In this document: in pieces, positions 20,076-31,536 of the stretch | Layout of the letters: every line of letters starts with the position of its first letter | Position numbering within the stretch: the stretch's first letter is position 1 | NCBI GenBank assembly: GCA_964456745.1 | Contig: CAYWBW010000002.1 | Location: 75,254-139,253 of the forward strand | Length of the DNA: 64,000 nt | Source of the DNA: CAYWBW01 sp964456745 | GTDB taxonomy: Bacteria > Patescibacteriota > Gracilibacteria > GCA-2401425 > JAJOLG01 | Direction: 5' to 3' | Notes under the pieces: model-generated | Told to the model about the DNA's origin: nothing | The model's input: only the letters and a program-made list of their open reading frames with translations | Databases searched by the model: none | Program-made: the position numbers and the translations under genes

Positions 20076-21144
20076 CTTTAATAATATTATAATCTCTTCT
20101 TAAGTTATCTCACATTTTTTTACTTTTAACAAGTTCTAATTTACAAGCCCTAGAAAGACTTGTTAAAGACAAATTTCAAAGCATGCTCTTTGCATCTCAA
20201 CCCAAAATTATTGGAGACTGGTAGGAAATAAGTTTATCTACAAATCACTCTCTGAAAAAAGAGCTTAAAACTGTTGGTCATCATTCAATTAAAATTTTCT
20301 TTAATCATTTATCATATAAAACTTTTAAAAGCTCTCATGGGCATATTTTATCTCATTTTTGCTTAATTATTTCATGAATGTATTGTCATTTTTTAGATTG
20401 AAATTTGAAATCATTTCAATTTAGATTTTCACTACAAAATATTATTGTTTTCGCATCTTGATTTAGGACTTTTGCATTTTTTCAAATTCTTAAACTCGAA
20501 TCTAATATGACCCTTACTGGATTTTTTAATCATTTGCTTCTTGCTGTCAATAACGGATCGTCTGCAATAACCGTATTAATTCATACTATAATTGCATCAA
20601 CTTCTCATCTTAATTTTCTTCAATCCCTTCTTGCCTTCTCGTTAGTTATCCATTTTGATTTTCAATTGCTTAAAGCTATAGCTCAATCTAAAGATGAAGC
20701 AGTTTTTGCAATAACATATACATTCTTGTCTTTATGAATTTTAAAAAATTCATTGTTAATTTTCATACACTCGTTTTCTAAGATTCAAATCTCTACTTTT
20801 ATTCAAGCTTGTTTTAAAGTTTTAACTCATCAAGAAGCTTCAGTATTTGGATCCAAGCTCCCGATATATACTTTTTTAATTCATGACTTAATTATCAAAT
20901 CAGAACAAGGAGGAGTTTTTCCAGTATGATTACAAGGTTCCAAGGTAACAAAAAGTGAAGCTCAATGCAAATCTTCAATATCGTCAACTGAAGTTATTGC
21001 TTTAACTTCTGCATGAGCTCGTCAAAATTCTTCATGATAAGCTTTTCAAATTACAATATTGTCTTTAACAACAACAGCTCAAACCAAAGGATTAGATCAA
21101 GTTTTTCAATATCATTTTTTTGCTAAACTAATTGCAATAGACAT
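20068..21144 (-). CDS. ribD: Bifunctional riboflavin deaminase/reductase RibD
   Basis: The 358-residue protein has an N-terminal deaminase (GRAHAEVKAI zinc His, then LEPCNHTGKTPPCSDLIIK with two zinc cysteines) and a C-terminal reductase (VIAKTASSLDGAIALSNGKS, NTVIADDPLLTAR). It catalyses steps 2 and 3 of riboflavin synthesis on the product of RibA, the overlapping downstream gene. No ribB, ribH or ribE is visible in the window, so these later steps must be elsewhere or missing. A short AT-rich leader without an obvious FMN riboswitch precedes it. Confidence 0.93.
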
Positions 21145-21266
21145 GTAGAAATCCTCATTTTTTATCATTTCCTAATTTTTAAATTATAATTTTATAACAA
21201 AAATAGAACTAATCTTAATTGAAAGATTTAATAATGCAAGACCATAATATCTAAGGCAAGCACAGA

Positions 21267-21292
21267 CTTGGTTTATAAATTTATAAACCAAG
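21267..21292 (-). terminator. Perfect 26-base palindrome downstream of the secreted-protein gene
   Basis: CTTGGTTTATAAA and its exact complement TTTATAAACCAAG abut without a loop. It lies 48 bases past the stop of the gene at 21340-22776 and before ribD on the same strand, where a terminator is expected. No long T-run follows directly, so a dimeric-protein operator for ribDA is also possible. Confidence 0.45.
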
Positions 21293-21339
21293 CATTAAAA
21301 TTATCATTATTTACAATATATCAAAAAAGAAACCCTTTA

Positions 21340-22776
21340 TTAGTCCTCCAATGTCTCAATAGTCGCATCCAACTCTCAAATATCAAACATAATTGGTCAA
21401 TACTCACTACTATAAACCATTCATTTTAATAAAATCTTTCAATTTTCGTGAAATACTCTAAAAGAATTGTTACTTTCTTTGCATTCAATAATTTCTTCAT
21501 TGCTAGCTTCATTATTGCATTTAAATGGATCTAAGATTACAACTCAAACATCTGATCAAAAAGCCATTCATCACATTTGAAGAGACTTAACATTTATACA
21601 TCACATTCAAAGATCAAATGTTTCTACTCAATCAGTAGTTAGACATGTGGTATTTCAATCAGCATCTATTTCAGTATTTGTTAAATTTCTTGCAGACAAG
21701 ACTGCCTTGTTCCACAATCTATCATAATTTTCTTTATACACTTGCTGTGATTCAAGTAATGATGACACCATGGAACTTTTTTGATTATCAATATATTCTA
21801 AAAATCTTCTTTTTGAACAAGGTATAACATGCGCTCATTGGTTATTAATCTGGGCATATTTATATCAATCACTTGCTACTTCAGGATCATTTCATGGCTC
21901 ACATCAAGGCACATACCTCATTCATTCTAAATCTCTCTGTATTAAACTAATCCAATTATAATTATTTTTTATTTCTGCAATTTTCAAATCAATTTTACTT
22001 AAAACTTCTTGATCAGTAATTTCTTCATTTGATTCTCTTAAATTCGAAATAAATCCCTCATTAACTTCAGCTCATTGATAATCTCTAATATATTCAGTTA
22101 AATTTTGATCTCAAAAAACATTGGAACTTTCCAAATATTCTAAATTATCTTCTGAATTAACAGCTGCTTGAATAGCATCAAATATTAACTCTATATTTAA
22201 AGTGCTAACATCTTCTTTTATATCTTGATTTTCAATATATGATCCTAAATCACTTTCGTTTCAAGGAATATTTCACATATTATCTCAAAATTCATCTAAT
22301 ATAATAGATACAATTCTATTTTCTTCATCTGTTAATATACTAATATCATTTTCTATAACTCATGTTATTGATAATGCTTCTATAAATGAAGTGTCAATTG
22401 TTTCATTATCATTTCAAAAACCTGAAATAAACTCAACCACACCAGCATCTTTCAAAGTCTCTGTTACATCATAAATTACCTGCTGAAGAAATCATCACAT
22501 TGTTTCAAAATCTTCTTCGGAATCCAAGTCAATCTCATCAAACACTTCTAAAACTGGAGATTCTCAAATAGTTGAGACATCAGTTTCTAAATACGTTTCA
22601 TTGTTTTGATTGTTTTGATTAAACGAATCCCTTATAAGCTCTTTTATCTCCTCTTCATTCCAACTTACACCTCATCTAACTTCCATTTTAGTTGGTATAG
22701 GCGTCTCTGCAAAAATATCTCAAACAAAAAATAATCAAATCAGCATTGCCAGCAGTATAAGTGAACTTTTTCTCAT
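21340..22776 (-). CDS. Secreted protein of unknown function
   Basis: The 478-residue protein has a signal peptide (MRKSSLILLAMLI then GLFFVGDIFAE). The mature part is strongly acidic, with many Glu, Asp and Asn residues. Its C-terminal third holds cysteines in spaced pairs (PGCEPGNDPE, HVIPCSKRRF, TTCLTTDGVE, GMGCINVKSL, KCNNE, ECKES), suggesting disulfides outside the cytoplasm. I do not recognise a family. It is a single gene set off by 260 bases upstream and a palindrome downstream; the cysteine-rich design suits a surface-exposed or exported protein. Confidence 0.7.
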
Positions 22777-23036
22777 ATTTTTTAAATTATTTTTTAAATT
22801 TATGCTAAAAGTTTATTGTTAAATACAATAAAAACAATAAAAATTAGTTTTACAAAAAGTAATATTAGACTAATATAATATTTATTATATTGTAAATAAT
22901 ATCCTTAATAATAAATAAAAATAGTGAGTAAATAAATTGTTCATACAGTCTTTATTAAGCGTAAATTATAAATAAGTTTCTTGATTTAATTTATCTAATT
23001 GATTATATTATTAATGTAAAAAAAATAAGATTATTC

Positions 23037-24266
23037 ATGTCGAAAAATAATAATTTAATTGTAGCTATTGATATTTGAAGCTATAAAATACGAACCGTTG
23101 TTGCGTTAGCAGAGGAGGAAAGAGAATTTCCTCATATTTTATGAATTGGAACTAGTTTTTCAAATGGTATAAGAAAATGAAATGTTGTTTCTATAAAAGA
23201 TTTGATATCTGATATCAATATGTCCCTTGAAGAAGCAGAAACAATTTCATGAATGCCTATTCAATCTGTTTATATTTCAATGTGTAACAATCAAATATCT
23301 TGAACTTCATCAAAATGAGTTGTTGCAGTATCAAACAATGAAATTAATGATGAAGACGTGCAAAGAGTAATTGAAGCCTCTCAAGCCATTTCCATTCCTA
23401 GAAATCAATACATGTTAGAAGTAATTCCAAAATTATACAGAATAGACAACCACTTAGAGGTAACAAATCCAATCTGAATGAATGGTGCAAGAATTGAAGT
23501 TGAAACTCAAATAGTAATGACTTCAGAACAAGCACTTAGAAATTTAGAAAAATCTGTAAACCAAGTTTGAATAGAAGTATTAAAAGTTATCCCTTCTACA
23601 CTTGCAAGCTCAGAGGCTGTCCTAACAAGAAGACAAAAAGAGCTTTGAGTTGTATGCATTGATATCTGATCCTCTTCTACTTGAATCTCAGTTTATGAAG
23701 AAAGCGTTTTACTTTTTACATGAAGCATTCCAGTATGATGAGAAAGTGTAACTAATGACGTAGCAATAGGTCTTCGCACATCTATAGAAACTGCTGAAAA
23801 AATTAAAATAGAATATTGAACTATTAACAGAGATTCAGTTTCTGAAAGAGAACAAATTGATCTTTCTGTAATTTCAACAATTGATACAGAAAAAGTTTCA
23901 AAAAAAGAGCTCGCAAATATTATGAGAGCTAGGTATGAAGAAATTTTTTATATGGTAAAAAATGAACTTAAGACATTAAAAAGAGATTGAATGTTACCAG
24001 CTTGAGTTATACTAACTTGATGATGATGCAAAACTCCTTGAGTAGTAGATGTTTGTAAAGAATTACTTTCTTTACCAGTACAAATATGATTTCCTCAAGA
24101 AATAACCTCTGTTGTAGACAAAATTGAAGACCCTGAATACGCTACCACTATATGATTAATAAAGTATTGATCAAATCATACTTGACAAGAACCAAATTTT
24201 TCTTTTAATTTACTTGGAACCTTTGACTGGATTTCAAAATGATTTAAAAATCTACTTCCAAGTTAA
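23037..24266 (+). CDS. ftsA: Cell division protein FtsA
   Basis: The 409-residue actin-like protein shows the phosphate-1 motif LIVAIDIGSYKIRTVVA, the SHS2 insert region, a second phosphate motif VCIDIGSSSTGISVYE and the adenosine motif GVILTGGGCKTPGV. The C-terminus is an amphipathic helix (FDWISKWFKNLLPS) that would anchor it to the membrane. FtsA tethers FtsZ and recruits later division proteins. ftsZ follows after 66 bases, the classical order. Confidence 0.94.
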
Positions 24267-24332
24267 AGTTATATTCATTCAAGTCATTTCAAGTTAAGTT
24301 AAATAATAAATAAAACAATTAACATTATCACC

Positions 24333-25496
24333 ATGAGCGATTTATTAAAAAGTAAACTAAAAAAGAAAGCTGGAGCTAGCACTTGAGATGCATGATCATT
24401 TCAAGTAATTCCAAACCTAATTCCCAATGCAAATATAAAGATTTTTTGAGTTTGATGATGATGAAATAATGCTATCAATAGAATGATTGATGTGTGAATT
24501 GATTGAATTCAATTTATTGCAATCAATACTGATGCTCAAGCACTTTGAATGAATCAAGCGGAGAAAAAGATAGCTATTTGAAAAGCAATAACAAAATGAT
24601 TATGAGCTTGAAGTGATCCCTGAACATGACAGTCTGCAGCCGAAGAAAGCTCAGAAGAAATCAAAAGCATGCTTGAATGAGCAGACATGGTATTTATTAC
24701 ATGCGGTTTGTGATGAGGTACATGAACATGAGCAGCTCCAATCGTAGCAGAATTAGCTAGAGAACTTTGAATACTTACAGTGTGAGTTGTTACAAAACCT
24801 TTTTCATTTGAATGACAAAAAAGATTAAATCAAGCTAATGAGGGCTTTGCTGAATTAAAAGACAAAGTCGATACACTGATCACAATCCCAAATGATAAAA
24901 TACTTTCAATTATAGATAAAAAGACACCACTAACCGATGCCTTTATGGTTGTTGACGACGTATTAAGACAAGGTGTTGCATGAGTTACTGAACTAATAAC
25001 TTGAACAGGTCTTATCAATGTTGACTTTGCCGATGTTAGATCTGTTATGAAAGATGCTGGGTCAGCTATGATGGGAATTGGATATTGATCTTGAGAAAAT
25101 AGAGCTATTGAATCAGCTAGAGCTGCAATAGACTCCCCTCTTTTAGAACTTTCAATAAATTGAGCGCAATGAGTACTTATTAATGTTACATGATGATCAG
25201 ACCTTTCCATGTATGAAGTTGATGAAGCTGCAAAAACAATTACTGAAGTAGTACACCCTGATGCGAATATAATTTTCTGAGCAGTTATAGATGAAAAGTA
25301 CAATTGAGAAATAAAGGTTACTGTTATAGCTACTTGATTTTCAGAAGACAGTCAGGAAGAAAATGAAACATGAGTTTCTACAAAAATGAAACAAATATGA
25401 ATTTGATCTTCAAAACCTAGTCATTTAGCTACAAAAATACCAAAACCTGAGTCTGATTTAGATGTTCCTGCTTTTATGAGAAAAGTTATCAAATAG
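24333..25496 (+). CDS. ftsZ: Cell division protein FtsZ
   Basis: The 387-residue tubulin-like GTPase forms the division ring. It has FGVGGGGNNAINRM at the N-terminus, the tubulin signature FITCGLGGGTGTGAAP, the T7-loop region NVDFADVRSVM and a C-terminal linker ending in DLDVPAFMRK, the conserved tail that binds FtsA. Most signature glycines are TGA codons, which is among the best evidence for UGA=Gly here. It lies between ftsA and alaS. Confidence 0.97.
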
Positions 25497-25569
25497 ATTT
25501 TACTTCTATTATCTAGACTTTTTCAAGACGATATTTAAACTATTTATGATATTTTATAATTATTCATAA

Positions 25570-27363
25570 ATGTTAAGTTTAAATGAAATTAGAAAAAAAT
25601 ACCTAGACTTTTTTAAAGAGAAAAATCACGCAATCATAGACTCTGCATCCTTGGTTCCTGAAAATGATCCATCAGTTCTTTTTAACACAGCATGAATGCA
25701 ACCATTAGCTGCGAATCTCTTATGAGAAATTCATCCAATGTGAAAAAAACTTGCCAACTGTCAAAAATGCGTTAGAACTGTGGACATAGAAGAAGTTTGA
25801 GACAACTCTCATTTAACATTTTTTGAAATGCTTTGAAACTGGTCTCTTTGAGATTATTTTAAAGAAGAATCGATAAATTGGTCATATGAATTTCTTACCA
25901 GTAAAAAATGGTTAGCTATAGATCCTGAATTTATTGCTGTAACTGTTTTTGAGGGAGATGAAGATGCTCCACGTGATAATGAATCTGCACAAATTTGGGA
26001 AAAAGTTTGAATTGCTAAAGAAAAAATTAGCTATCTTCCAAAATCAGAAAACTGGTGGGCTGCCTGAGAAACATGACCATGCTGACCTGATACTGAAATA
26101 TTCTACTGGGTTTGATCTTGAAAACCTCCAAAAGAGTCAAATGTGTGAAACGATGAAGATAACTGGATGGAGATATGGAACAATGTTTTTATGGAATATA
26201 ATAAATTAGAAAACTGAAAACTAGTAAAATTACCAAATAAAAATGTAGACACATGAATGTGACTTGACAGGATCACAGCTACAATACAATGAGTAAAATC
26301 TGTTTATCAAACAGATATGTTTGCAGATGTAATTAGCAAAATAAAAGACCTAAGCTGAAAATGATATAACGAAAGATCTGCTAGAATTATATGTGATCAC
26401 ATCAGATCTTGAGTAGTGCTTATTTCTGATTGAGTCACAGCTTCAAATGTAGACCAATGATATATACTCAGAAGACTTCTTAGAAGATCAATACGAGAAA
26501 GTTATAAAATGTCTTATGAAAAATCTATACTTCCTGAAATATGAAAAATGTTTATTTGAAAGTATGAAAACGTATACGCGCAAGTAAAAGATAAAAAAGC
26601 TTTAATAATTCAAGAACTAAAAAAAGAAGAAGAAAAATTTTCAAAAACCTTAACAACCTGATTAAAAGAATTTGAAAAAGTTCTTAAATGATTTGCATTT
26701 GAAAAAACTTGAATAAAACAAAATGAAATAAGTGGTAAAAAAGCTTTTACACTATATGACACTTATTGATTTCCAATTGAAATGACTTCAGATCTTGCAA
26801 AAGAACACTGATTAAGTGTTGATATAAAATGATTTGAGCAAGCATTTGAAAAGCATCAAGAAAAATCTAGACAAGCAAGCAAAGCAAAATTTCAATGATG
26901 ACTTGCAGATACCTGAGAAATGAGTACAAAATATCATACAGCCACCCACCTCCTACATCAAGCACTAAAAAGAATACTTTGAAATCATATAAAGCAAAGA
27001 TGATCTAACATTACTTCAGAAAGACTTAGATTTGATTTTTCCCATTGAGAAAAAATGACAAATGAGCAAATAAAAATTGTTGAAAGCTTAATTAATTCAG
27101 AAATTTGAAAAAAGCTGGATGTTTTTATGGAAGAAATGACCATAAAAGAAGCTGGAAACCAATGAGCTATATGACTTTTTTGAGATAAATATTGAGAAAA
27201 GGTAAAGGTCTATACAATATGAAAAAATAAAAACAACTACTTTTCTAAAGAAATTTGCTGATGACCACATGTAAACAATATATGAAACTTGGGAATATTT
27301 AAAATAAAAAAAGAAGAATCATCTTCATCTTGAGTTAGAAGAATAAAGGCGATACTGATTTAA
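25570..27363 (+). CDS. alaS: Alanyl-tRNA synthetase, lacking the C-terminal domain
   Basis: The 597-residue enzyme charges tRNA-Ala. It begins MLSLNEIRKKYLDFFKEKNH and has the class II motifs (LTFFEMLGNWSLGDYF; TGMGLDRITATIQG) and the editing-domain zinc motif HTATHLLHQAL with CGGPHVNN. It stops just after VRRIKAILI, the end of the editing domain, so the DHHA1/C-Ala domain of full-length AlaRS (about 870 residues) is missing. The stop is 2 bases from the end of the convergent regulator gene. A truncation shared with other reduced genomes is likely; the stop is not a UGA. Confidence 0.95.
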
Positions 27364-27365
27364 TC

Positions 27366-27935
27366 TTAAACATATTTATTTAATTTTTGTTTAAGTTTAT
27401 TTATTAAAATCAAACAATCTTTATCACGAATGGTTGATAAAAGGAATGAATCATTAATTTCTAAACGATAATGAAATTCTTTTTTATTTAAAATTGCAAA
27501 ATTAACACCCTTATCTCAAAGCTCTTTATTTAAATAATCCTGCAAAACTTCTGCATCCATCTCTCAAATGATAAAAAGATCTACTTCAGACTGTTTATTA
27601 ACAAATACTCAAGCAATGCTTAAATATTCAATATCTCAAAGCTTTGAAAGTTCTTTTTTTAAATCTGTATTGATAATAAAATTTTTAAGCATGATCGAAG
27701 AAAGTTCTGAGTAAAAAACAAAAGATTTATTTAAGAAAAAATATTTTTTTCCATTAGATTCAATGCATTTTAATAATCAAATATTTTTCAAACTATCCAA
27801 CTCTCTTCGAACTGCATTAATCTGCTCATTTAAATCCCTTGTAAGCTGCCTTACAAAAAATTTTTCAGCAGGGTGTAAAAAGAATTGTTTCAATAGCTTC
27901 ACCCTAACGTTAGATGTAAATAGTGCTTTAAGCAT
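27366..27935 (-). CDS. Winged-helix transcriptional regulator with nucleotidyltransferase-like C-terminus
   Basis: The 189-residue protein has an N-terminal winged helix (VRVKLLKQFFLHPAEKFFVR, QLTRDLNEQINAVRRELDSL, KNIGLLK), a type widespread in CPR genomes. The C-terminal part, YLSIAGVFVNKQSEVDLFII, looks like a degenerate minimal nucleotidyltransferase (G-x-D-L), which in related archaeal and CPR proteins is fused to such HTH domains. It is convergent with alaS with only 2 bases between. The regulated target is unknown. Confidence 0.7.
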
Positions 27936-28060
27936 ATAATATTACTAATTTATACTAAAATATTAATTAATCAAAGAAAAATGCAGATAATTGGAATACT
28001 TAATTTCAAAATTCAAAATTAACTAGTTAATAATAATATAATAAGTAAACTAATAATAAT

Positions 28061-28150
28061 GCCGTGATGGTGGAATTGGTAGACACGCAGGCTTGAGGGG
28101 TCTGTTCAGAAATTTTTTGAGTGGAGGTTCGAGTCCTCTTCACGGCACCA
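28061..28150 (+). tRNA. tRNA-Leu (anticodon GAG)
   Basis: A class II tRNA with acceptor GCCGTGA paired to TCACGGC, D-arm GGTGGAATTGGTAGACACG, anticodon loop TTGAGGG, a long variable arm, T-arm GGAGGTTCGAGTCCTC and encoded CCA. The long variable arm and GAG anticodon identify leucine. Its last bases (CCA) are the first bases of a dispersed repeat. Confidence 0.95.
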
Positions 28151-28241
28151 TTCTACGCTTTGCGATGATTAACAAATTGGAAATGGTATAATGACCTGCG
28201 TAGTTCCGGTTTATTTGGCAAAGCTGCGAATGGCACGTCAT
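28149..28241 (+). repeat. Dispersed repeat, copy 2, abutting the tRNA-Leu 3' end
   Basis: It starts at the CCA of tRNA-Leu and matches the minus-strand element at 17351-17441. Identical blocks include CCATTCTACGCTTTGCGATG. A repeat joined to a tRNA 3' end is what integrative elements leave at attachment sites, but no integrase is nearby. The rest of 28151-28450 holds no gene that I can support. Confidence 0.68.
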
Positions 28242-28317
28242 TTTTATGAAATAGAAACTGTGGATTTAGTTGAAAAAAATATATTTAATTTATATTAACT
28301 TAGATATAGCATTGCCT

Positions 28318-28341
28318 TATAATTACCTCAGTATTACATAA
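28318..28341 (+). repeat. 24-bp repeat, copy 1, upstream of secreted-protein gene
   Basis: These 24 bases are identical to 29191-29214, and the flanking upstream ~20 bases are also similar (ACTTAG-TATA-ATT-CC). The copies precede two consecutive genes on the same strand: 110 bases before 28451 and 10 bases before 29225. A duplicated promoter or operator region is likely. Confidence 0.6.
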
Positions 28342-28450
28342 TCACCAAAAAGAAGTTTTCAGTGAGATTTGCGGCTATGCACTTGACATATTACAATATT
28401 ATTATTATAATCCAATCTATTTAGTTTCCTAAATTAAATGACAAAGTAAT

Positions 28451-29152
28451 ATGAAATTATCAAATAAAATACTAACATTAGCTTTAACACTTTCTCTAAG
28501 TCCTGTTTTTAATCCTGATTCCATAGCTTGAGAAAAATGGATACACCCAATGCTTAGACCAAATCACACAAAAAATAATATCGATACATGACAAAATAAA
28601 AATTCCAAAAAATGAAATCAACCAAATAATTGGGATAAAATCCAAAAAGATTGTAATACATTCAGAACAAGCCTAGGCTTTCCTCCACTAGATGTTGATG
28701 TATCAATTTCAAGAGAACAAGTAATTAAACACACATGAGGAAAATATCAAATACAAACTAAAGAAAATATTAAAACTAACATTTGATGATGTGAGCTGGA
28801 CAAAGTAGCAAAAACTTTAATAAGTACTAAATGAAAAAAATTCAATAATAACTTATCTACAATAAAATCTCACTTATTAAACTCAATTATTGAAAAAATT
28901 GCTCTTGATTATGTAGCTTATTTACAATGACATAAATATAGAAATAAAGCAGATATTAAACAAAGATTAAATATTGAAAATTTGGCTCTTAAACAATTAT
29001 ATAAAATAAATTTTGATTTTTTTCAATTTCCAGAAAATAATAAATCAACTAGACAAGAAGGTATTCAACCACAAACTGAATCTACAAAGAAAACTGCAGA
29101 ATCTGAACAAAATACATTTATATGATTTCCAACAGATCCAAGAAACTTTTAA
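28451..29152 (+). CDS. Small secreted protein of unknown function
   Basis: The 233-residue protein has a signal peptide (MKLSNKILTLALTLSLSPVF). The mature chain is basic and Asn/Lys/Gln-rich, with two cysteines (QKDCNTF, GGCELDK) that may form a disulfide and a helical C-terminal half. No family is recognised. Upstream is a 24-bp element that is repeated before the next gene, suggesting shared control with the toxin-antitoxin-like pair at 29225-29802. Confidence 0.65.
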
Positions 29153-29190
29153 TTTTTCTTGATTATCTTGACTTAGTTATAATATTACCC

Positions 29191-29214
29191 TATAATTACC
29201 TCAGTATTACATAA
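29191..29214 (+). repeat. 24-bp repeat, copy 2, upstream of antitoxin-like gene
   Basis: Exact copy of 28318-28341, ending 10 bases before the ATG at 29225. It contains the half-sites TAATTA and GTATTAC and could be bound by the ribbon-helix-helix-like protein encoded just downstream. Confidence 0.6.
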
Positions 29215-29224
29215 CTTACAAAAT

Positions 29225-29470
29225 ATGTCCTATCCACAAATCAGATTAAATAAAACCATTGAAATTCAAAATGTTTTAACTTATCTCAAGGAGCATTTTA
29301 AACTATTAAGCGAAGCTGATATAATTAAAATGGCACTTTCGAAAATATATTTTGAATTTAAACAAAAAGAAAACAATGTTTCAATTGAGCAATTTAATAA
29401 AAATGAGTCAGAAAAAATAGAATCATTATCAAATTACAATACATTTTTATCAGCAATTAAATGAAAATAA
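29225..29470 (+). CDS. Putative ribbon-helix-helix antitoxin
   Basis: The 81-residue protein begins MSYPQIRLNKTIEIQNVLTY and continues with a helix-turn (LLSEADIIKMALSKIYFEFK) that resembles a ribbon-helix-helix antitoxin, then a polar tail ending in a TGA-coded glycine and lysine. Its last codons overlap the next gene, a layout usual for toxin-antitoxin pairs. The family assignment rests on size, pattern and context. Confidence 0.6.
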
Positions 29471-29802
29471 TAATTTGTAATTGATTTAAAAATGATTTTG
29501 AAAAAACATTCAAAAATTATAATTTTTGAATCAGTGATTTAATACTAAAGCTTAAAATATCAAGAATAATAAAACTTGATAAACCGTATTGTAAAATAAA
29601 AATGAATTTAAAATGAGTATCACTTAGATGAATAATATTTATTAATGAAATTTGAAATATTTTTCCTGTATTCTTTGTTTTAAAGAAAAATAAAACATTT
29701 TGAGAAAATTTGATTCTTACTAAAGAAATACTAAATATAATCAATTCTTTACTGTGAAAATATATTAGGGATTATAAAAAATGAGATTATGAGAACTATT
29801 AA
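29461..29802 (+). CDS. Putative toxin partner (uncharacterised)
   Basis: The 113-residue basic protein has strands and helices in an order that could be RelE-like (FGISDLILKLKISRIIKLDK, then SLRGIIFINEIGNIFPVFFV, and a C-terminal helix). I cannot match it to a family with certainty. It starts inside the last codons of the antitoxin-like gene, which supports translational coupling and a toxin role. Eight TGA glycines show that it has adapted to the host code. Confidence 0.5.
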
Positions 29803-29835
29803 TTATTTAATATAATCAAAATGTCAAATTAGAAA

Positions 29836-30957
29836 TTAAGCATTATACATTGCAGCTAAGGCATAATCATGATGATCTTTAATTATAAGATTTGGCAATT
29901 CTCAAGATTCCTTTAATTCTTGTAAGTCCTTATTTCTAAGTCTTATATTTTGAGAATTAAACCTTGTAGCAATTTGTTGAGAAATATATACAAGTCAATG
30001 ACACTTACTTTGAGAATTATCTATTCAAAAAATTTCATAAATATAATCAAACCAATCTTCCCCAATTCAATTCTCATCTATCATATAATATCAAAGTAAA
30101 TTCTCAACAGCTTTAGCAGATGGAAAAATATCCTTATTATCTTTTGACATCTTATTTGTGATTTTTTCAATAGCGTTTAACATAATTGTTTCTAACTTTC
30201 TAGGCAATCTTCTATCTGAGTATTTACTATTTAATATAAAATCTCTTGATAGTGAAAATCACGAAAGAACATTCTTAGATGCCAATCAAGGTTTTGCAAA
30301 CATTTTTATGATTCATGAGTATTTACAAATCTCAATCATTGGAAAAAATGGAGACAATAAAGGAATATATACATTAGGATAAACAGTGGTTCAAGTGTAT
30401 TTCTCTCTAACACTAGCATATTGCTCATAAGAATTAATATTACTCATTTGCATATCTTCAATTTCTCATATCACAACCTTATCATGTTTTGGATTCAATG
30501 TATCATTTGCTCAATCTATACATAATGATCAAACCTGAATAGCATTTTGGAAATACTCACCCTTTTGAATACAATAAAATTTTTTAAATATACCTCACTT
30601 TTCTCTAAATTTCTTAATTAACTTTTTAAGTTTATATCATTCCTCTGAAAACCAAATTTTATTCACTAATTGATTTCTTATCACACAACAAGCTCATACT
30701 GGATACCCTCTAGCATTTGCAAGCCTTGTTACATAAGGAGGTTGAACAGTTCTAGGCTTTTGCCTAACCTGCTTTTTAGAACGAATTGATGACTTGACCA
30801 TGCTTGAATCAATCTCATTTCGCATATGCCAAATTACATCATTAATGTCTTGCATATGCGGAACTATTAATTTTGATGTTAACTCGCGTTGCTTACCATC
30901 AATTGGAGCTATCCGAGAAAACCAATAATTATCAATCATTGTTTGTTTAAAACCCAC
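29836..30957 (-). CDS. Uncharacterised 373-residue protein
   Basis: The frame from ATG 30957 (MGFKQTMIDNYWFSRIAPID) runs through several TGA glycines to a TAA at 29836. It is soluble, basic in its first third (SSIRSKKQVRQKPRTVQPPY) and rich in aromatic residues. There is no signal peptide, membrane segment or motif that I know. Cysteines occur singly and in GACCVI. It is convergent with the toxin-like gene and uses both GGN and TGA glycines. Accessory or phage-derived origin is possible but unproven. Confidence 0.65.
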
Positions 30958-31164
30958 TTATGATTTTTTAAGTATAGTACTATAATATTAATACCATGTT
31001 TGTCAACCTTATATTTTTCTATTTTTATCACTAATAATTAATGAATTTTGTTTAAAAAAATTCAATATTCATAATTTTCCACATTTTAATTTTAAAAAAT
31101 TTTAAAAAAACTTGACTTTTATTTAAAAAATATTAATTTGCATCGTACAAAATAATAAAATTAT

Positions 31165-31536
31165 ATGACTGATGATTACAATCAAATTTGCAAAACCACA
31201 TGAGCAGAGTTTATAAGCGATATTAATGAAAGACAAACTCAAATTACACTAGATGAGCTTTGCGCTGAATTTCATAAACTTTTTTTAAAAAACAAATCAA
31301 TAACTTGAGCCATTGATAAATTATCAACCGGTACACAGTGAATTGAGCTTAAAAATTCAATACACAAAGAAATATCTAATATTGTTGGGCAAATTTTTGT
31401 TAATGTAAAAAATGTAAGTGGTGCAAAAGATATTCAAACAAGGCTAGAATCAGAAGCGACGAACTACTTACTCAGCGAACTAATTACAAAAATTTCAAAT
31501 TTAAAAAGCTTCATTCTTCCAGATTCTACATCCTAA
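31165..31536 (+). CDS. Uncharacterised small soluble protein
   Basis: The 123-residue protein (MTDDYNQICKTTGAEFISDI at the start) is helical, has no signal peptide and is not recognised. Its stop codon overlaps the stop codon of fmt on the opposite strand by 4 bases, so both genes use the same few bases to end. About 200 bases of AT-rich DNA separate it from the divergent gene at 29836-30957. Confidence 0.55.

Noticed and set aside
24830..25303. Minus-strand ORF of 157 residues
   Set aside because: Antisense to ftsZ, with serine-rich sequence produced by complementing TGA codons; no independent evidence of coding.
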